Assembly (NCBI RefSeq): GCF_031755915.1
Contig: NC_083385.1
Location: forward strand, 1,719,001 to 1,783,000
Length of the DNA stretch: 64,000 bases
Direction of reading: 5' to 3'
From: Ziziphus jujuba
Taxonomy: Eukaryota; Streptophyta; Magnoliopsida; Rosales; Rhamnaceae
Shown: piece after piece, positions 1 through 12,066 of the stretch
Layout: each line of letters opens with the position of its first letter
How positions within the stretch are numbered: the stretch's first letter is position 1
Program-made: the position numbers and the translations under genes
The notes under the pieces: generated by a model
The model's input: the letters and a program-made list of their open reading frames with translations, nothing else
Database searches by the model: none
What the model was told of the DNA's origin: nothing

Positions 1-1051
1 TTTATCACCAACTTCCTTTTCAATGTTTTACCCGCCAACCATTTTTTTTTATTTTTTATGTCCCCCTAATTATTAATTAAATTTCATTCATTTAAAAAAA
101 AAATATAATAAGTAATATAATTTATTATTTATGTTATACTGCTAATCTACTAATTAAGATATTAATAATTTGTAAATAGAAAGGTTCTACTACCGTAATA
201 TTCACTGCCTGTTTTTCTTCTCCGTACAGTCTCTCTTACTTTACGTCAACGTAGAGAGGCGGTGCGACGCCGTATGCCAGTTTTTCATTTCTTTATTACA
301 AATTATCTGATTCCTTTCTAAACTCGTTCCTATTCTTCACATATGAATTGCCAATTTCTCCCAAAGCGTCTGGCTCATATATTCTTGAATATTGTTTGGG
401 GAATAATTCATTTTCAGATAGTATTATTCTAATTTATTTTTCCTGGTGCAACTATTCTGTTTACAGAGTCTTGAATTTCGGGCTCTTTTTCCTTCAGGTA
501 TTTCTCGCTCCAGATGTAGTCCAAAACCATTAGATCTGCTTTCAATTTCACTCTTTCTGTGTGTCTAATTAATCAGCTGAACTGTGGCTTTCATGGGTCC
601 GATTGCATTTTTTGTTTGTTTAGGATAATGCATTCGATCTGCCTTTGCATGCTTTGCAGAATATGATAATTGGGTTTAAATTGTATCACCGAGAATGCTA
701 ATTGATTCAATTTCCTTTTCTATTCTTATTATTATTATTATTATTATTATTATTTTTTGTGAATTGGGTTTGTGTTATTTTTTGCAATCATCAAGTGGGA
801 GGACCACTTTATTCTGAAGCTAATTTATGATCTTTAATAGAAAATCAACTTCCACAATGTATGAAACATTTCCGTGTTTTTGGTGCTTTCTCTTGCCAAT
901 CACTCATTTTGCGTGTTGGATGAGGTTATCATTGCTTGCGCTACTGGACACTTTCTTCTCTATTTTGTCAATCCATTTTTATGCATCTGTTGTTGCATAT
1001 GGCGTGATTTGGAGAATTAAAAAAAAAAAAAAAAGGAAAAAAAAAGCCTTG

Positions 1052-1096
<45 letters not shown>

Positions 1097-1171
1097 CCAT
1101 TTGGAGAATTTTAGTTTTAATTCATTTATCCTATATGTTTATCTGTTTGTTTATTTTGCTGTGTATGTAGG
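1..1171 (+). promoter_or_regulatory. Upstream region and probable spliced 5' leader of the TBL gene
   Basis: No coding sequence is supported here. The stretch just before the TBL start codon ends in a pyrimidine-rich tract and TAG at 1168-1170, which looks like a 3' splice site immediately before the ATG. A matching donor (CAG|GTATTT) lies at 497/498. I therefore infer a non-coding first exon ending at 497 and a 5' UTR intron of about 670 bases. That intron holds an ATT microsatellite (about 727-754) and an A-rich run followed by 39 T residues (1054-1092). The transcription start is not determinable from sequence. Confidence 0.45.
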
Positions 1172-3882
1172 ATGAAAGGAAGCTTCTATGGATTGAGGGT
1201 GAAAGAACTCTCTCTTATTACTATTATTCTTATGTGTGTGACCATCGTTATATGGACATGGGAGAAAACCCCAAGTCTTGGTTCATTTGTCCCTCCCCAA
1301 ACCCGCTTGCAATTATCTACAGGTTTGTCTCCCTTGATATATCTTTACTGTTGGAGTTACTATTATTAGTTTTCTTTCAGGCTAGTTCTTAATATAATGT
1401 AAATATATCCAACCATCCATGAAGTTGTTAAGAAAGAGTGGACATTTATTTGATGAATACCCAGAAGGGATGGCTTATCCTTGTTAATTAAATGACTTCT
1501 TTATAGCTATTTTTTACATTAAAATTATTGGCTTTCTGCGGAACTTATACACTCAGGAAGGGGTATTCATTATCACTGCTTCTTTGTTGTTCATAGTAAA
1601 GTCATTAATCTTATCATACATAATGCAGAAATTCCCCGTGCTGCTCCTATAGCTGAATTGGTATCTTCAGAGACAGAGGTATACGAGGGCAAAGTCGAAA
1701 CTAAATTTGCAGGAAAGCTACCTGAAAAAGAAGAAAAACTGTTTGATGTAGCTGCTCCAGTAGGATATACAAAAACATCTCCAAAGAGCAGTGAGACTGG
1801 TGGAAATATGCAATCAATACCTACTGAAAATAATGGTAATATATTGTTCTTCTGTTTTCTTGCAATTTAACACTTGATGAAGAGTGCTGATCCATGTTTC
1901 TGGTAGATGAAGCACGAAGTGCAAATTTAGTAGAACCAGTAGCCTCGTCATATACAAGTTCATTAGTTGAAAAGGATGATGGAAATTTGACCGTTCATGG
2001 GGAAAAGCAAGGTAGATTATTTCTTTATACCTGTAAGTTATGTTCATGAATTCACTTTCCAGCATCTAACATACAAAAAACTTGGCCGGGAGACTCGACC
2101 TACTCTAGTTTGTTTTAGTTGTTTTTAAACCTTTCATGGAATTTGCACGCTTATGAACCGTCCATATAAGGACATTGCATTCTTGAATGACTGGTATAGT
2201 GCCTTATGAGGCACATATGGACTTTGTTATTGTTGAATTTTGGAAACTAACTGATCAGTATCCAAAATTATATTGCTTATTCTTTTTGCACCAAACTTAT
2301 TTCCATGATGCATTCTGCACTTGAAGTTTTACTTTGTTAGTTGATTGTATTACTGATTATTGGTTCTAATTGTTTGTTTCTGGTCATCTAGATTGCAATT
2401 ATGCAAAAGGAAAATGGGTTATAGACCATAAGCAGCCTTTATATTCCGGATTTGGTTGTAAGCAGCACCTTTCAGGGATGTGGGCTTGCCGGTTGACACA
2501 GCGCACAGATTTTGCATATGAGAGTATCAGGTGGCAGCCGAAAGATTGTCAAATGGAAGAATTTGAAGGGTTAAAGTTCTTGAGAAGGTACTACAACATT
2601 TTAATAAAATATTTATTTCATATATGCTTTAGCAGTGGCGGATCTAGATATTCTGCTTAGGAAGGTCACATGTTGATTTTGTCATGATTTTGTTTTAACT
2701 AATTAATTTCTCTTTAGCGGCAATGATAACTCAGATATTTTTTATTTTATTTTAATTCCAAACTCATCAAAAAACCAATAACTTTTAATGTCAACTAATT
2801 CTTCCTATGTATTAGAAATTTGAAAAATATTCAATGCAAAATAAAGCTTAAAAAACAAAATTATTATTTATAATAACTGTATCTATAGTCACAGTTTAAA
2901 ATTCTGACTAGAGGTGAGAGGGCAAAGGTAGTACATTAGATATGGAAAACGGACTTGCGAAATTTATATGGACTTGTGCATCCCATGGAATCTACCTTCA
3001 CCTAGTAAAGCCAATTAGATGTTTGAATGTGATGACTGTTACTTTGCACTCAGGATGCAGGACAAAACTTTAGCTTTTGTTGGAGATTCATTGGGCAGAC
3101 AGCAATTCCAATCTCTAATGTGCATGATCACAAGTGGTAATGAGAGCTTTGAAATTGTCAATGTGGGAAAGGAGTATGGAATAGCTCCAGCTCTTGGTGA
3201 TAGCCGTCCTAGTGGATGGGCACATCGGTTCCCAATCACCAATACTACCATCCTATACTACTGGTCAGCAAGCCTCTGCGAGATAGAGCCTCTTGATAAG
3301 ACGAACCCAGCAACAGATTATGCCTTGCATCTTGATCGGCCGGCTACATTCTTACGCCAATTTATTCACAAATTTAATGTCCTGGTTCTCAACACAGGGC
3401 ATCATTGGAATCGTGGCAAATTTAAGGCTAACCGCTGGATAATGTATGTTCACGGTGCACCAAACACGGATAAGAAAACACAAATGATTTGGAAGGCCAA
3501 GAATATAACAGTTCATAGTATTGTGAGTTGGGTGAACTCGCAGCTGCCAAAGTATCCTGGCTTAAAAGTCTTCTACCGAACCATCTCACCTAGGCATTTT
3601 GTTGGTGGGGAGTGGAACACTGGGGGTAGCTGTGACAATACCATTCCAATGTCGGTAGGAAAGGAAGTATCACAAGATGAATCTAGTGATGAGGCTGCCG
3701 CATCTGCAGTGAAGGGAACAGGGGTGAAGCTCTTGGACATAACAGCACTCTCGCAGCTTAGAGATGAAGCTCACATATCTAGGTTTAGCATTACCGCAAA
3801 ACCAGGAATGCAAGATTGTCTGCATTGGTGTTTACCAGGTGTTCCAGATACGTGGAACGAAATCCTTTTCGCACAAATCTAG
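1172..3882 (+). CDS. TBL: Trichome birefringence-like (TBL) protein, PMR5/Cas1p family
   Basis: Five coding exons close in frame: 1172-1322, 1629-1835, 1907-2011, 2392-2587, 3054-3882, giving 495 residues. Seen: an N-terminal hydrophobic anchor (about residues 13-30, type II topology), a variable acidic stem encoded by exons 2-3, the Cys-rich TBL domain beginning [10 protein letters not shown] with [17 protein letters not shown], the GDS motif (VGDSLGRQQ, residues 230-232) and the C-terminal DxxH motif (DCLH, residues 474-477). Known: TBL proteins act in the Golgi and transfer O-acetyl groups to wall polysaccharides (xylan, mannan, xyloglucan or pectin, depending on the member), with Ser of GDS and Asp/His of DxxH as the catalytic triad. 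All three are present, so the enzyme is probably active. The sequence is closest in my memory to the TBL14/15/16 subgroup; the acceptor polymer is not predictable. The two stem exons are the least certain part. Confidence 0.93.
2631..2915. mobile_element. Possible small non-autonomous transposon in TBL intron 4
   Basis: The intron between exons 4 and 5 of the TBL gene holds AGCAGTGGCGGATCTAG at 2631-2647. A GGCGGATC(T/C)AG terminus of this kind recurs at the ends of short plant DNA transposons. A degenerate complementary end (AAATTCTGACTAGAGGTG, about 2899-2916) sits 250 bases downstream. The inner part is AT-rich and non-coding. The terminal match is imperfect and no clear target duplication is visible, so this is weak. 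Confidence 0.22.
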
Positions 3883-3895
3883 TTCCCTTGTAATT

Positions 3896-3945
3896 GATGC
3901 TGGATGAGATTGGCTTCCACGATGCTGGATGAGATTGTCTTCCAC
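3896..3945 (+). repeat. Tandem duplication of 25 bp in the TBL 3' UTR
   Basis: Two adjacent copies, 3896-3920 and 3921-3945, start GATGCTGGATGAGATTG and differ at one position (GGC versus GTC). They lie 13 bases after the TBL stop codon, in the probable 3' untranslated region. The high identity suggests a recent slippage event with no coding effect. Confidence 0.85.
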
Positions 3946-6197
3946 GATGCCTCAAACAGGTAAAAAGGGCACACTGATTAAATGCAATGTTCATGCTGTA
4001 GGACATTATGACTATACGCAGGATAGAAATCACTCACTAAGAATTCCATAGTGAAAGGAATTGGCAATCAAATGGTTCTAGAGTGATTCTTTTATGTAGT
4101 ATGGACCATATGAGCTCTTATGGTGACCACGTAACTAGATTCAGTCTCTTGAATGGTAGTAGGTTAGCCTTACACATTATTGCTTTTTTGGTGGTGTGGT
4201 TCATCGATTTAGTGTTATAGAGGGAAGCACCGATATGAATTGCTTGAGGAGGCCATTGAAAGTGAAGTTGAGCTTCTCTGCAAATGACTGTAAAAGTGCT
4301 AATGGGGGAAGCGAAGAGAGACCACGGTATGAACTTTTTTAATTTATTAATTTTTGTTAAGGAGAAGGAATTAGGATCAGAAATACAGGTTTTAAGTTTT
4401 GGGGGTTCTGGAGTCGGTTTGGGGCTCTGTCTGTGGATGATTAAACACATAAATGAAATCCAAAATAAACTATAATGTACTTATGATGTGTATTCTATAT
4501 ATGTCTGTTATATGTGCTTTATGGTTTGAACAATTTTATAGCAATATCCAATCTATTCCATTGTTGCAAACGTGACTATATGAGATATTAGATTGGTTGC
4601 GGCGTATCGAGGAGGACCAAATGGATAACATTACAGGATAGATTTATGAACTGGCTTCGGTGTATCATATTTATGGATACGCGTGGTAATTAAATAAATA
4701 TTTCGCCAAGAGATTTGACATATATATCTATATATATATATATGAGGTCCGGTTCAAATTAGATTCTTCAAAATTTTTTTTTTTTCAGCTTTTGAATATC
4801 AAAATTTAAGATTTAAAATTATATATTAATTTTTTAAATAAAACTTTAATATATCACTAGATCAAAATTTGATTTTTTTATAATTTTAAGTTTCTAAGGG
4901 ATGATGTGATTTAATGACTATTAAAGAAAGATATAATATATTTTATATATGTATGTATATATATATATAGACATGACGAAGAATCATTCAAAGTATCTCA
5001 AAGCATCAATCAAATATGAAATAATTGTGACTTGCTTTTTGATTAGTGGATTGATTAGTCAGTAATTCAGTTTATAAAAGAAAGAAATTCATATATTATG
5101 TGGTTGAAGTTGGCGAAGGACAAGATGTGGAGCACACTTAATTTTTATGTGGCAAAGTTGATCCTCCTTTTAGGCGGGACAAGCAAGTTTGATTATAAAT
5201 ATAATATGATTACGTCATGAACAGAAGATTGTATCACATAACCCAATAATAGAACTAAAATATACATATTTTAATAAATTATTATTTATTTATTTATTGT
5301 GAGAAAGATAAATTATTATTTATTAAAATCGGTAGAATTAATAGCCGTTTGATAAGGTCGTTCCACGTCAAATATCTATTTAATAGTTTAGCCGAAAAAA
5401 ACAAAAAAATTGTTGACATGTACAGGGAGACATACACGCATACAAAACTGCAGAGTTTGTCTCCAACCAGTGGAATTCATAACGGTAAACTCCTTATCTA
5501 CGTAAGCAAAAGCAATTTCCATGAATAGTTTGACCTTTTTTTATTTGTTTATTTTTATTTTTGGTGGCATAAAGAAAGACGTTAAAATAGGCGTCGTCTG
5601 ATAAAAGCAGGAATCAGGTGTAAGACAAACCCATGAATCCTCACGTGGCCTGCAGCTGATCACGATCCGTAGAAAAAGGCCATATGCCATATGTGGAATG
5701 ACAGTTGATGTGGTGGGCCAATGGTGAGAGGCCTTTTGCCAGCTCATGATTATCTGCCAGGCCTGAAGGAGGAGGAGGAGATGTCGACCAGTCGACGTGG
5801 CTATCGAAAAGAAAAGAGGGTGACAAAACCAACCCAACGAAGGAACCCCCACCGCCCCGCCTGGGTTTTTGAGCTTTATTAGTTTAAATAATACCAGTTT
5901 TTAACCCGTACGTCCCCCCCAACGTTACAATCTTCATATATATAAATATATATATATATATATAGATATACACACACACATATATATATATATATATGTT
6001 TTTATTTTTCTCTCTTTATTTTATTTTGTTTTTCATAATTCTTCTCATTTCTATTGTGAATACGACTATTCTATTTGGCAGCGTTTGGATGGTCGGAAGT
6101 CTTTCTCTCTCTCGTCTTTCTATTAATAAACTCTAGTAGTTTTTCTTCTCCTCCTAAATAATTTTCATAAAATTCGATATATATATATATATATTCA
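3946..6197. other. Intergenic region between TBL and the VIT/VWA gene
   Basis: The first few hundred bases are probably TBL 3' UTR. From about 4480 on the DNA is AT-rich with TA microsatellites (4718-4743, 4953-4968, 5936-5960, 5979-5997) and an AC stretch (5969-5979). Short open frames exist on both strands but show no family resemblance or splice-linked continuation. The last 300 bases are presumably the promoter and leader of the VIT/VWA gene. No RNA gene or clear transposon seen. Confidence 0.6.
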
Positions 6198-6224
6198 TCC
6201 TCCTCCTCCTCCTCCTCCTCCTCC
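6198..6224 (+). repeat. (TCC)9 microsatellite in the VIT/VWA leader
   Basis: Nine perfect TCC triplets lie 38 bases upstream of the start codon of the VIT/VWA gene, just after a TA repeat. Pyrimidine-rich leaders of this kind are common in plant 5' UTRs. Confidence 0.9.
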
Positions 6225-6261
6225 GGCAAAACTCTTTTACCGAATCTCTGGCCGTCCAAAA

Positions 6262-9200
6262 ATGGCCGAAGACTTTGCCAAGGCCGTGGACGACGGTCTC
6301 AAGCTATCCAAGCGGATATACTTCGGGAAAGACAGAGCCGTGGCTCCGCCGAAGCCGCCACCGCCTATGGATAAGTCGACGGCGCACTTGTACCTTCCAA
6401 CGGCGCCTATGGTGTATGCCGTGATCAGTGACCCGGCGATCGTGGACAATCCCGATATCCCTAGCTACCAGCCCCACGTGCACGGCAGGTGCGATCCACC
6501 TGCCCTCATTCCCTTGCAAATGAACGGGATTGAACTGCAAGCTGATTGCTATTTGGACACGGCCTTTGTTCGGGTTTCTGGATCCTGGAGGGTTCATTGC
6601 GTTATGGGCAGTAGGAGCTGTAGCTGCCGCGTGGCCATTCCTTTGGGGGAGCAGGTGAATTTTATTTTTTTTTTTTTTTTTTAAATATAATTTTGTTTAC
6701 TCGGAATGAAAAAAAAAAGTTTAAATTTTGTGGGGTCAATGGGTGAATTTGTGGGTTTTTTTTTTTTTTTTTTAATTTTTTTTTTTCGGGTGCCTCTGGT
6801 TGATTTCCTCCTGGCTATTATATTTTTATGGGTCAAAACTCAAAAGCTCTCGGAGTATCTCCGATGACGGTGTTTGAGTGTTCCCACTTTAGAATCATAT
6901 CTATAAGAGAGAAACCGTTTTCGGTGGGACCAGAAAGGCGTATCCCCTTCAGGATTTCTCATCTCCGGACCCCATTCCACTGGACTGTGGGACCGACACT
7001 GTGTTTCATTCTTTGCTTATGACTATCGCTTGTGGTAGCGGCCCCAAGAGGGCAGCTGGTTGATTTAATTGAGAGTCGCTGTTGAAGTGGATAGCTTTGA
7101 ATGACTGACCAACCCACGATTTGAATTTTCAGAATCAGAAGTGAGGAATATATGCTTTTGGGTCATTGAAAAGCAAGAGACTTTAACGTTATATTTGCAA
7201 ATTTAAATGTACGAAGAAAAAAAAGAATCAATTTTTATTATTCTGGAAATTTAAACCTTTTAACTGAGACATGAAATTTGAACCATCCGCAGTAAGAAAA
7301 TTTTCATGTACGACAAGCATTACTCCCAATATCCAGACAGAACCTAGAATGTTGATGAAGATCAACTGAACCTGTTAGGATGACGCCTTTAGGTTCTTGT
7401 TGCGATGTGTTCATCTTTACTGGTTTTTCTTTTGAATGTAATGCATCAGAAAATTTAATTATTATTATTATTATTATTATTTTTTTAATCTGTTCTCAAG
7501 CATTATATTATTTGGCTAACAGGGTTCAATTCTAGGTGTTGAGGTTGAAGTCTCTAGAAAATCCTATCATACTCAACTGATACACATGGAAAACAATGAT
7601 GTAGACAAAGCAGGCTCAGCACACGGAGGCTTTCTCAAACCCCATATATTTACCTTGACAGTACCACAGGTAACTACTTCTGTCTTATATGCCTTAAAAT
7701 TCCTTTCTTTGGTTGGATTGTTATGTTTCTTAAATACTTTTTTTCTAAAATTTTGTCTCTGTGTTATTTTCCAAGGTGGACGGGGGTTCTCTTCTCGCTA
7801 TTAAAATTAATTGGTCTCAGAAATTAATACATAGAGACAATCAGTTCATTTTAAATATACCATTTACTTTTCCTGAGTATGTCACACCTGCTGGTAAAAA
7901 AATGACAAAAACGGAGAAGATCCAATTGAACGTGAATGTTGGCACTGGATCCGAAGTGTTATGCAAGACAGTCAGTCATCCTTTGAAGGTGCATCTTTGT
8001 TTAAAAAAGCTCGAAATGGCTTTTGTTTCACAATACTTGTTTTTACGTCCTTCGGTACTTGCTGTAATTTTCTTTCCTTACTTTCCAGGAACTAAGGCGC
8101 CAGGTTGGAAAATTGGGATTCTTATATGAATCAGAAGTTCTCTCTTGGTCAAGTACGGATTTTAGTTTCTCATATATTGTAAGACCCGTATCTGTTTCTG
8201 GCTAGACTACTTTTGAAATTGAAATAACACTTAATTGTAGATGAGTCATGACTAATCAAGGACTCAACAGAACCTTGTAATTCTAGCATTTTTATGCATC
8301 TTAGGTCCCTTCAAGTGATACATATGGTGCTGTTTTCTTGCAATCTCCATCTGTGCATGACTTTGATCAACGAGAGATGTTCTATATCTATCTTTCTCCA
8401 GGAAATCAGCAAAGTAGGAAGGTTGGTCTCACTTTAATCTGAATTTATAGATGATTTGAATAGTTTCTTATATGTACTTGCTATTGTAATTGTACCTATC
8501 CTCCATCTTATTGATTTTATAGGTGTTCAGAAAGGATATAGTATTTGTTGTTGATATAAGTGAAAGCATGCGAGGGAAGCCACTTGATGACACTAAGAAT
8601 GCACTGTCCAAAGCTCTCTCTAAGCTTGATTCTGAAGATTCATTTAGCATTATAGCTTTTAATGGAGAGACTTATATGTTCTCAAAATCAATGGAATTAG
8701 CTACCAAGGAGACAGTTGAAAATGCTATTCAGTGGATTAGCATAAATTTCATTGCTGGTGGTGGAACAAATATTTTGCTTCCCCTGAATCAGGTATTTCC
8801 TCATTCCAACTAACTTTATCTGAAATCTTCAAATGTATAGACTGTTTTTCTGTGTAACTTATAGTTTTGAGTTATTTGTGTTGTTCGCCCTCATGTACTA
8901 TAACTTCATTTTGGATTCACTTATTTTATTTCTTGATCTTTCTTTTAGGCCATTGAGATACTATCTAATGCCCGGGGTTCAGTTCCTACCATTTTCCTTG
9001 TTACTGATGGGACCGTTGAAGATGAGAGACACATATGTGATGTAATGAAAAATCATCTTACAGATAGTAGAACAAAGAGTCCACGTATATTCACATTTGG
9101 AATAGGTAAGTTGATGGTGACTTTTGTAATAAAAGCCTAGGCTAGTGGCTTTTGACTATATACTGAAGACTGCATAAAAAGTTAAATTATAATATCTTAA

Positions 9201-11549
9201 AAGCATCTTGACAATATGCTACCTCTTTCATGTTTTTAGTCTCATTTCGTAATGTAATGTGTTTTTGCTTCCTAATCAATTAATACTTACAGGAGGTGTG
9301 CTGTCTTTAATTTAATATTGTGCCTTCTGGTTGGCTTTGTAACCTTATATTATTCTAGGCACATTCTGCAACCATTATTTCTTGCGGATGCTTGCAATGA
9401 TTGGTCGGGGCCAGTATGATGCAGCTTATGATGTAGGTCAGTTCTGTATTCTCTCTCTCTCTCTCTCTCTCTCTCTTTATTTTAATTTAATAACAAGGTA
9501 TGCTGGAAAGTTTTCCCTTCCTCCTGTACCTATTATACTTCATCTTATTATTTGTTAATCATCAGATTCAGAGGAAGTTCTTTTCTTTCTTTTTTTTCCT
9601 TAATTTAATTTAATAACAAGGTATCTGTACGTAGTATACTTCATCTTATAATTTGTTATCGATCAGATTCAGTGGAAGTTCGGATGCAAAAATTATTTGA
9701 CAAAGCTTCTTCTTTGATTCTTTCCAATATAACCTTTGACACATTGGATAATCTGGATGAAATTGAGGTATGCTTGGTCTATTTTCCTTCATTTACGATC
9801 TGCTTATCACTATTAGCTTTATTTTTTTTCTTCAATTAGTTATGTTCTTTCTACAGATGTTTCCTCATATTTGTCACCATATAGCTAGGTTTATCACTTG
9901 CTAATAATTGTGATGTCTCTATATATGTGCTTGTCTTTAGTGTTAATTGTATTTTATACATTATTCTCCTAGGGCCTTCTGGCATCTTATAATAACTTCT
10001 GGTTTATATCCAACTCTAGCCTTATAGGAAGATATACCATCATGTGTGGAAGAGTTCCCTACTTCTTCACCAGATTTTGCACATTTTGGGTCTTCTATTG
10101 TGCTATGACGTTAGTGAATTCTTTTGTATGCCTTATCTATATCTGAATAAGCAATTTCTACCAAAATGTTTATGCTTACTTTTCCATACATACTTGATGC
10201 TAAACCGATCTTGCCTTACCTACATCTGAATAAGCAATTTCTACCAAAATGTTTATGCTTACTTTTCCATATATACTTGATGCTAAACCGATCTGAAATA
10301 TCTGACATACCTGCAATTTCTATGATAGGTGTATCCTTCCTGGGTTCCAGACCTTTCATCTGAGGGTCCTTTATCTGTGTTTGGGAGATACCGAGGGAAA
10401 TTTCCTGAGGCTTTAAAAGCTAGAGGTGTCTTGGCAGATTTGAATAATTTTGAAATAGACTTGAAGATACATCATGCAAAGGACATACCTCTTGACAGAG
10501 TGAGATGTCAACTTTTGAGATTGATTTCGTTCGGTTTCTGCTTGTCATTCTATTTAATATTCTCATTCAGTGGAGCATGGTTGATACGGGTAGCTTTGGT
10601 ATCACTTATTTATATTGTTTTATGTTAGATCTGCAAGATATACTTACACGTCTTTCCTGTTACAGATATTTGCAAAAGAACAGATTGAGCTGCTTACGGC
10701 TCAGGCATGGTTGTCAGAAAATAAACAGCTGGAGGATAAGGTATGTAGCATTATGTTAAAACGGACGATGGCTTGAATAGATATGTAGATTATTTTGAAC
10801 ATACTACCTTTATTTTGTAACTTCATCAGGAGATTATTCGGCTTTTTCCAAACTGGTCCTTTTCTATTACTATATCATGCTATTCCAGAAAGCTGTACAA
10901 ATTAAAGGGCTGCTGTTCTGTATTATGACCCAATTTTTAATATTAACAAAAAGCTTCACTGATTCTGTATTCTTTTTGTATGGAAGGTTGTGAAAATTAG
11001 CGTTGAGACTGGTGTCCTCTGCGAGTATAGCCGTATGGGTGTTATTCAGAATGAGGATATAGAGGTATTAATATGCCAAGAACCATTTGTATCTGCTGCA
11101 CTCTATTTATCTACTGTTAAAATTAACTAACAAAAATATCGGAAACTTTAAAACTGAATTATTTATTTGATGGATTATTAAACAAGCTAAGTGAAAAACA
11201 GGTATCAAAGAAAAGTAAACCCGAGAAGACGAAAGATGATCTGGGAAAACCAAAAGTGACATTGCTAGTAAGCCTGGGCGTCGGCTTTGGGAACTTGAAA
11301 GCGACAGCTGACAACATTCCTCCAGGATCCGAGGAGCTGAGGTTGCCTGAAGCTGCTGAAATCTTCGTGAAGGCAGCTTCTAGTTGTTGCAACAGTATGT
11401 GTGGTTACTGCTGTTGCATGTGTTGCATCAGGTGCTGTTCCCAGTTGAACGATCGGTGTGCAATAGCATTAGCCCAGTTCTGCGGCGCTCTGGCATGTTT
11501 GGGCTGCTTCAGTTGTGCAGAGTTGTGCTGTGGTGACGATTCATCATAG
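6262..11549 (+). CDS. VIT/von Willebrand factor A domain protein (ITIH-like)
   Basis: Thirteen exons close in frame: 6262-6654, 7523-7669, 7776-7988, 8089-8178, 8305-8421, 8523-8792, 8949-9105, 9359-9436, 9667-9767, 10329-10499, 10666-10740, 10987-11064, 11202-11549 (745 residues). Seen: a VIT-like N-terminal half (ALIPLQMNGIELQADCYLDT), then a VWA domain from about residue 321 with an intact MIDAS metal site: DISES (D331, S333, S335), T402 in GGGTN and D430 in VTDG. The last exon carries a charged linker and a Cys-rich tail with 17 Cys in about 55 residues. The family is named after animal inter-alpha-trypsin inhibitor heavy chains; Arabidopsis At1g19110 is the likely counterpart. The plant function is not established; the MIDAS suggests metal-dependent protein binding. 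No signal peptide is visible, which fits an intracellular protein, with the tail possibly membrane-associated through acylation (inference). Confidence 0.93.
9451..9476 (+). repeat. (CT)13 microsatellite in VIT/VWA intron 8
   Basis: Thirteen CT dinucleotides lie in the intron between exons 8 and 9, shortly after the donor site at 9437. No function is implied. Confidence 0.9.
9480..9683 (+). repeat. Imperfect tandem duplication of an intron 3' end and exon start
   Basis: Two related blocks, about 9480-9585 and 9600-9683, each contain TTTAATTTAATAACAAGGTAT, then TATACTTCATCTTAT, TTTGTTA and finally ATCAGATTCAG(A/T)GGAAGTTC. Each therefore ends with an intact splice acceptor followed by the first bases of exon 9. 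Only the downstream copy (acceptor 9665-9666) leads into a long open exon. The upstream copy diverges into a pyrimidine tract after 14 bases and is presumably a decoy. Confidence 0.8.
10131..10296 (+). repeat. 83-bp tandem duplication in VIT/VWA intron 9
   Basis: Two adjacent copies (10131-10213 and 10214-10296) begin CCTTA(T/C)CTA and contain ATCTGAATAAGCAATTTCT and TGATGCTAAACCGATCT. They differ at only a few positions, indicating a recent duplication. The copies lie just upstream of the exon 10 acceptor at 10328 and include no coding sequence. Confidence 0.9.
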
Positions 11550-12066
11550 AAACTGGGTCATAAAATCTTCCAACACTCTTGTATCTACTTGCTATAGTGT
11601 AAAAAAGATGATTACGGGTACAGATATAGGCTTAGTTATACATCATTTTTTTCTTTTTTCGTGTGCGGAAATGATGCTGGTACAGTCTCCATTATCAAAG
11701 TTTTTATACATATACATTTCAACAAGAAGTTGTCGTTATTAAAACTTAGTCTATTCGCTTCCCCACAATTTGATGTTTTGGAACATACTTCTCTGTAACT
11801 GCAAGCCATGCCTGGATCCAGAGTCCTTGTCCTTTTTTGCTCTGTGTAATTTTTTTGTTGAAAAAGAATTGGGTTGTCCAAAATAAAAAAGGAAGAATAA
11901 GACTGAAAAATGTATTTATGTAGGTTTAATTGCATTGCCTCATTATCTATTGATGCTTAAGATTGCCTACCACGTGCAAATTATATTTCGTATTGGATAA
12001 AAGTAAAAAATCGTATTGCATTTTTTCTCTAATTTCATTGCCATATAAATTGACCACCTTATAAGC
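11550..12066. other. Convergent 3' flanks of the VIT/VWA and LAZ1 genes
   Basis: This 517-base gap lies between two convergent stop codons. It must hold both 3' UTRs and polyadenylation regions. It is AT-rich and contains no credible further gene. Confidence 0.7.

Noticed and set aside
9560..9600. Upstream ATCAG acceptor as the true start of exon 9
   Set aside because: After 14 bases the sequence becomes a pyrimidine tract; the downstream copy continues into conserved coding sequence in the right phase.
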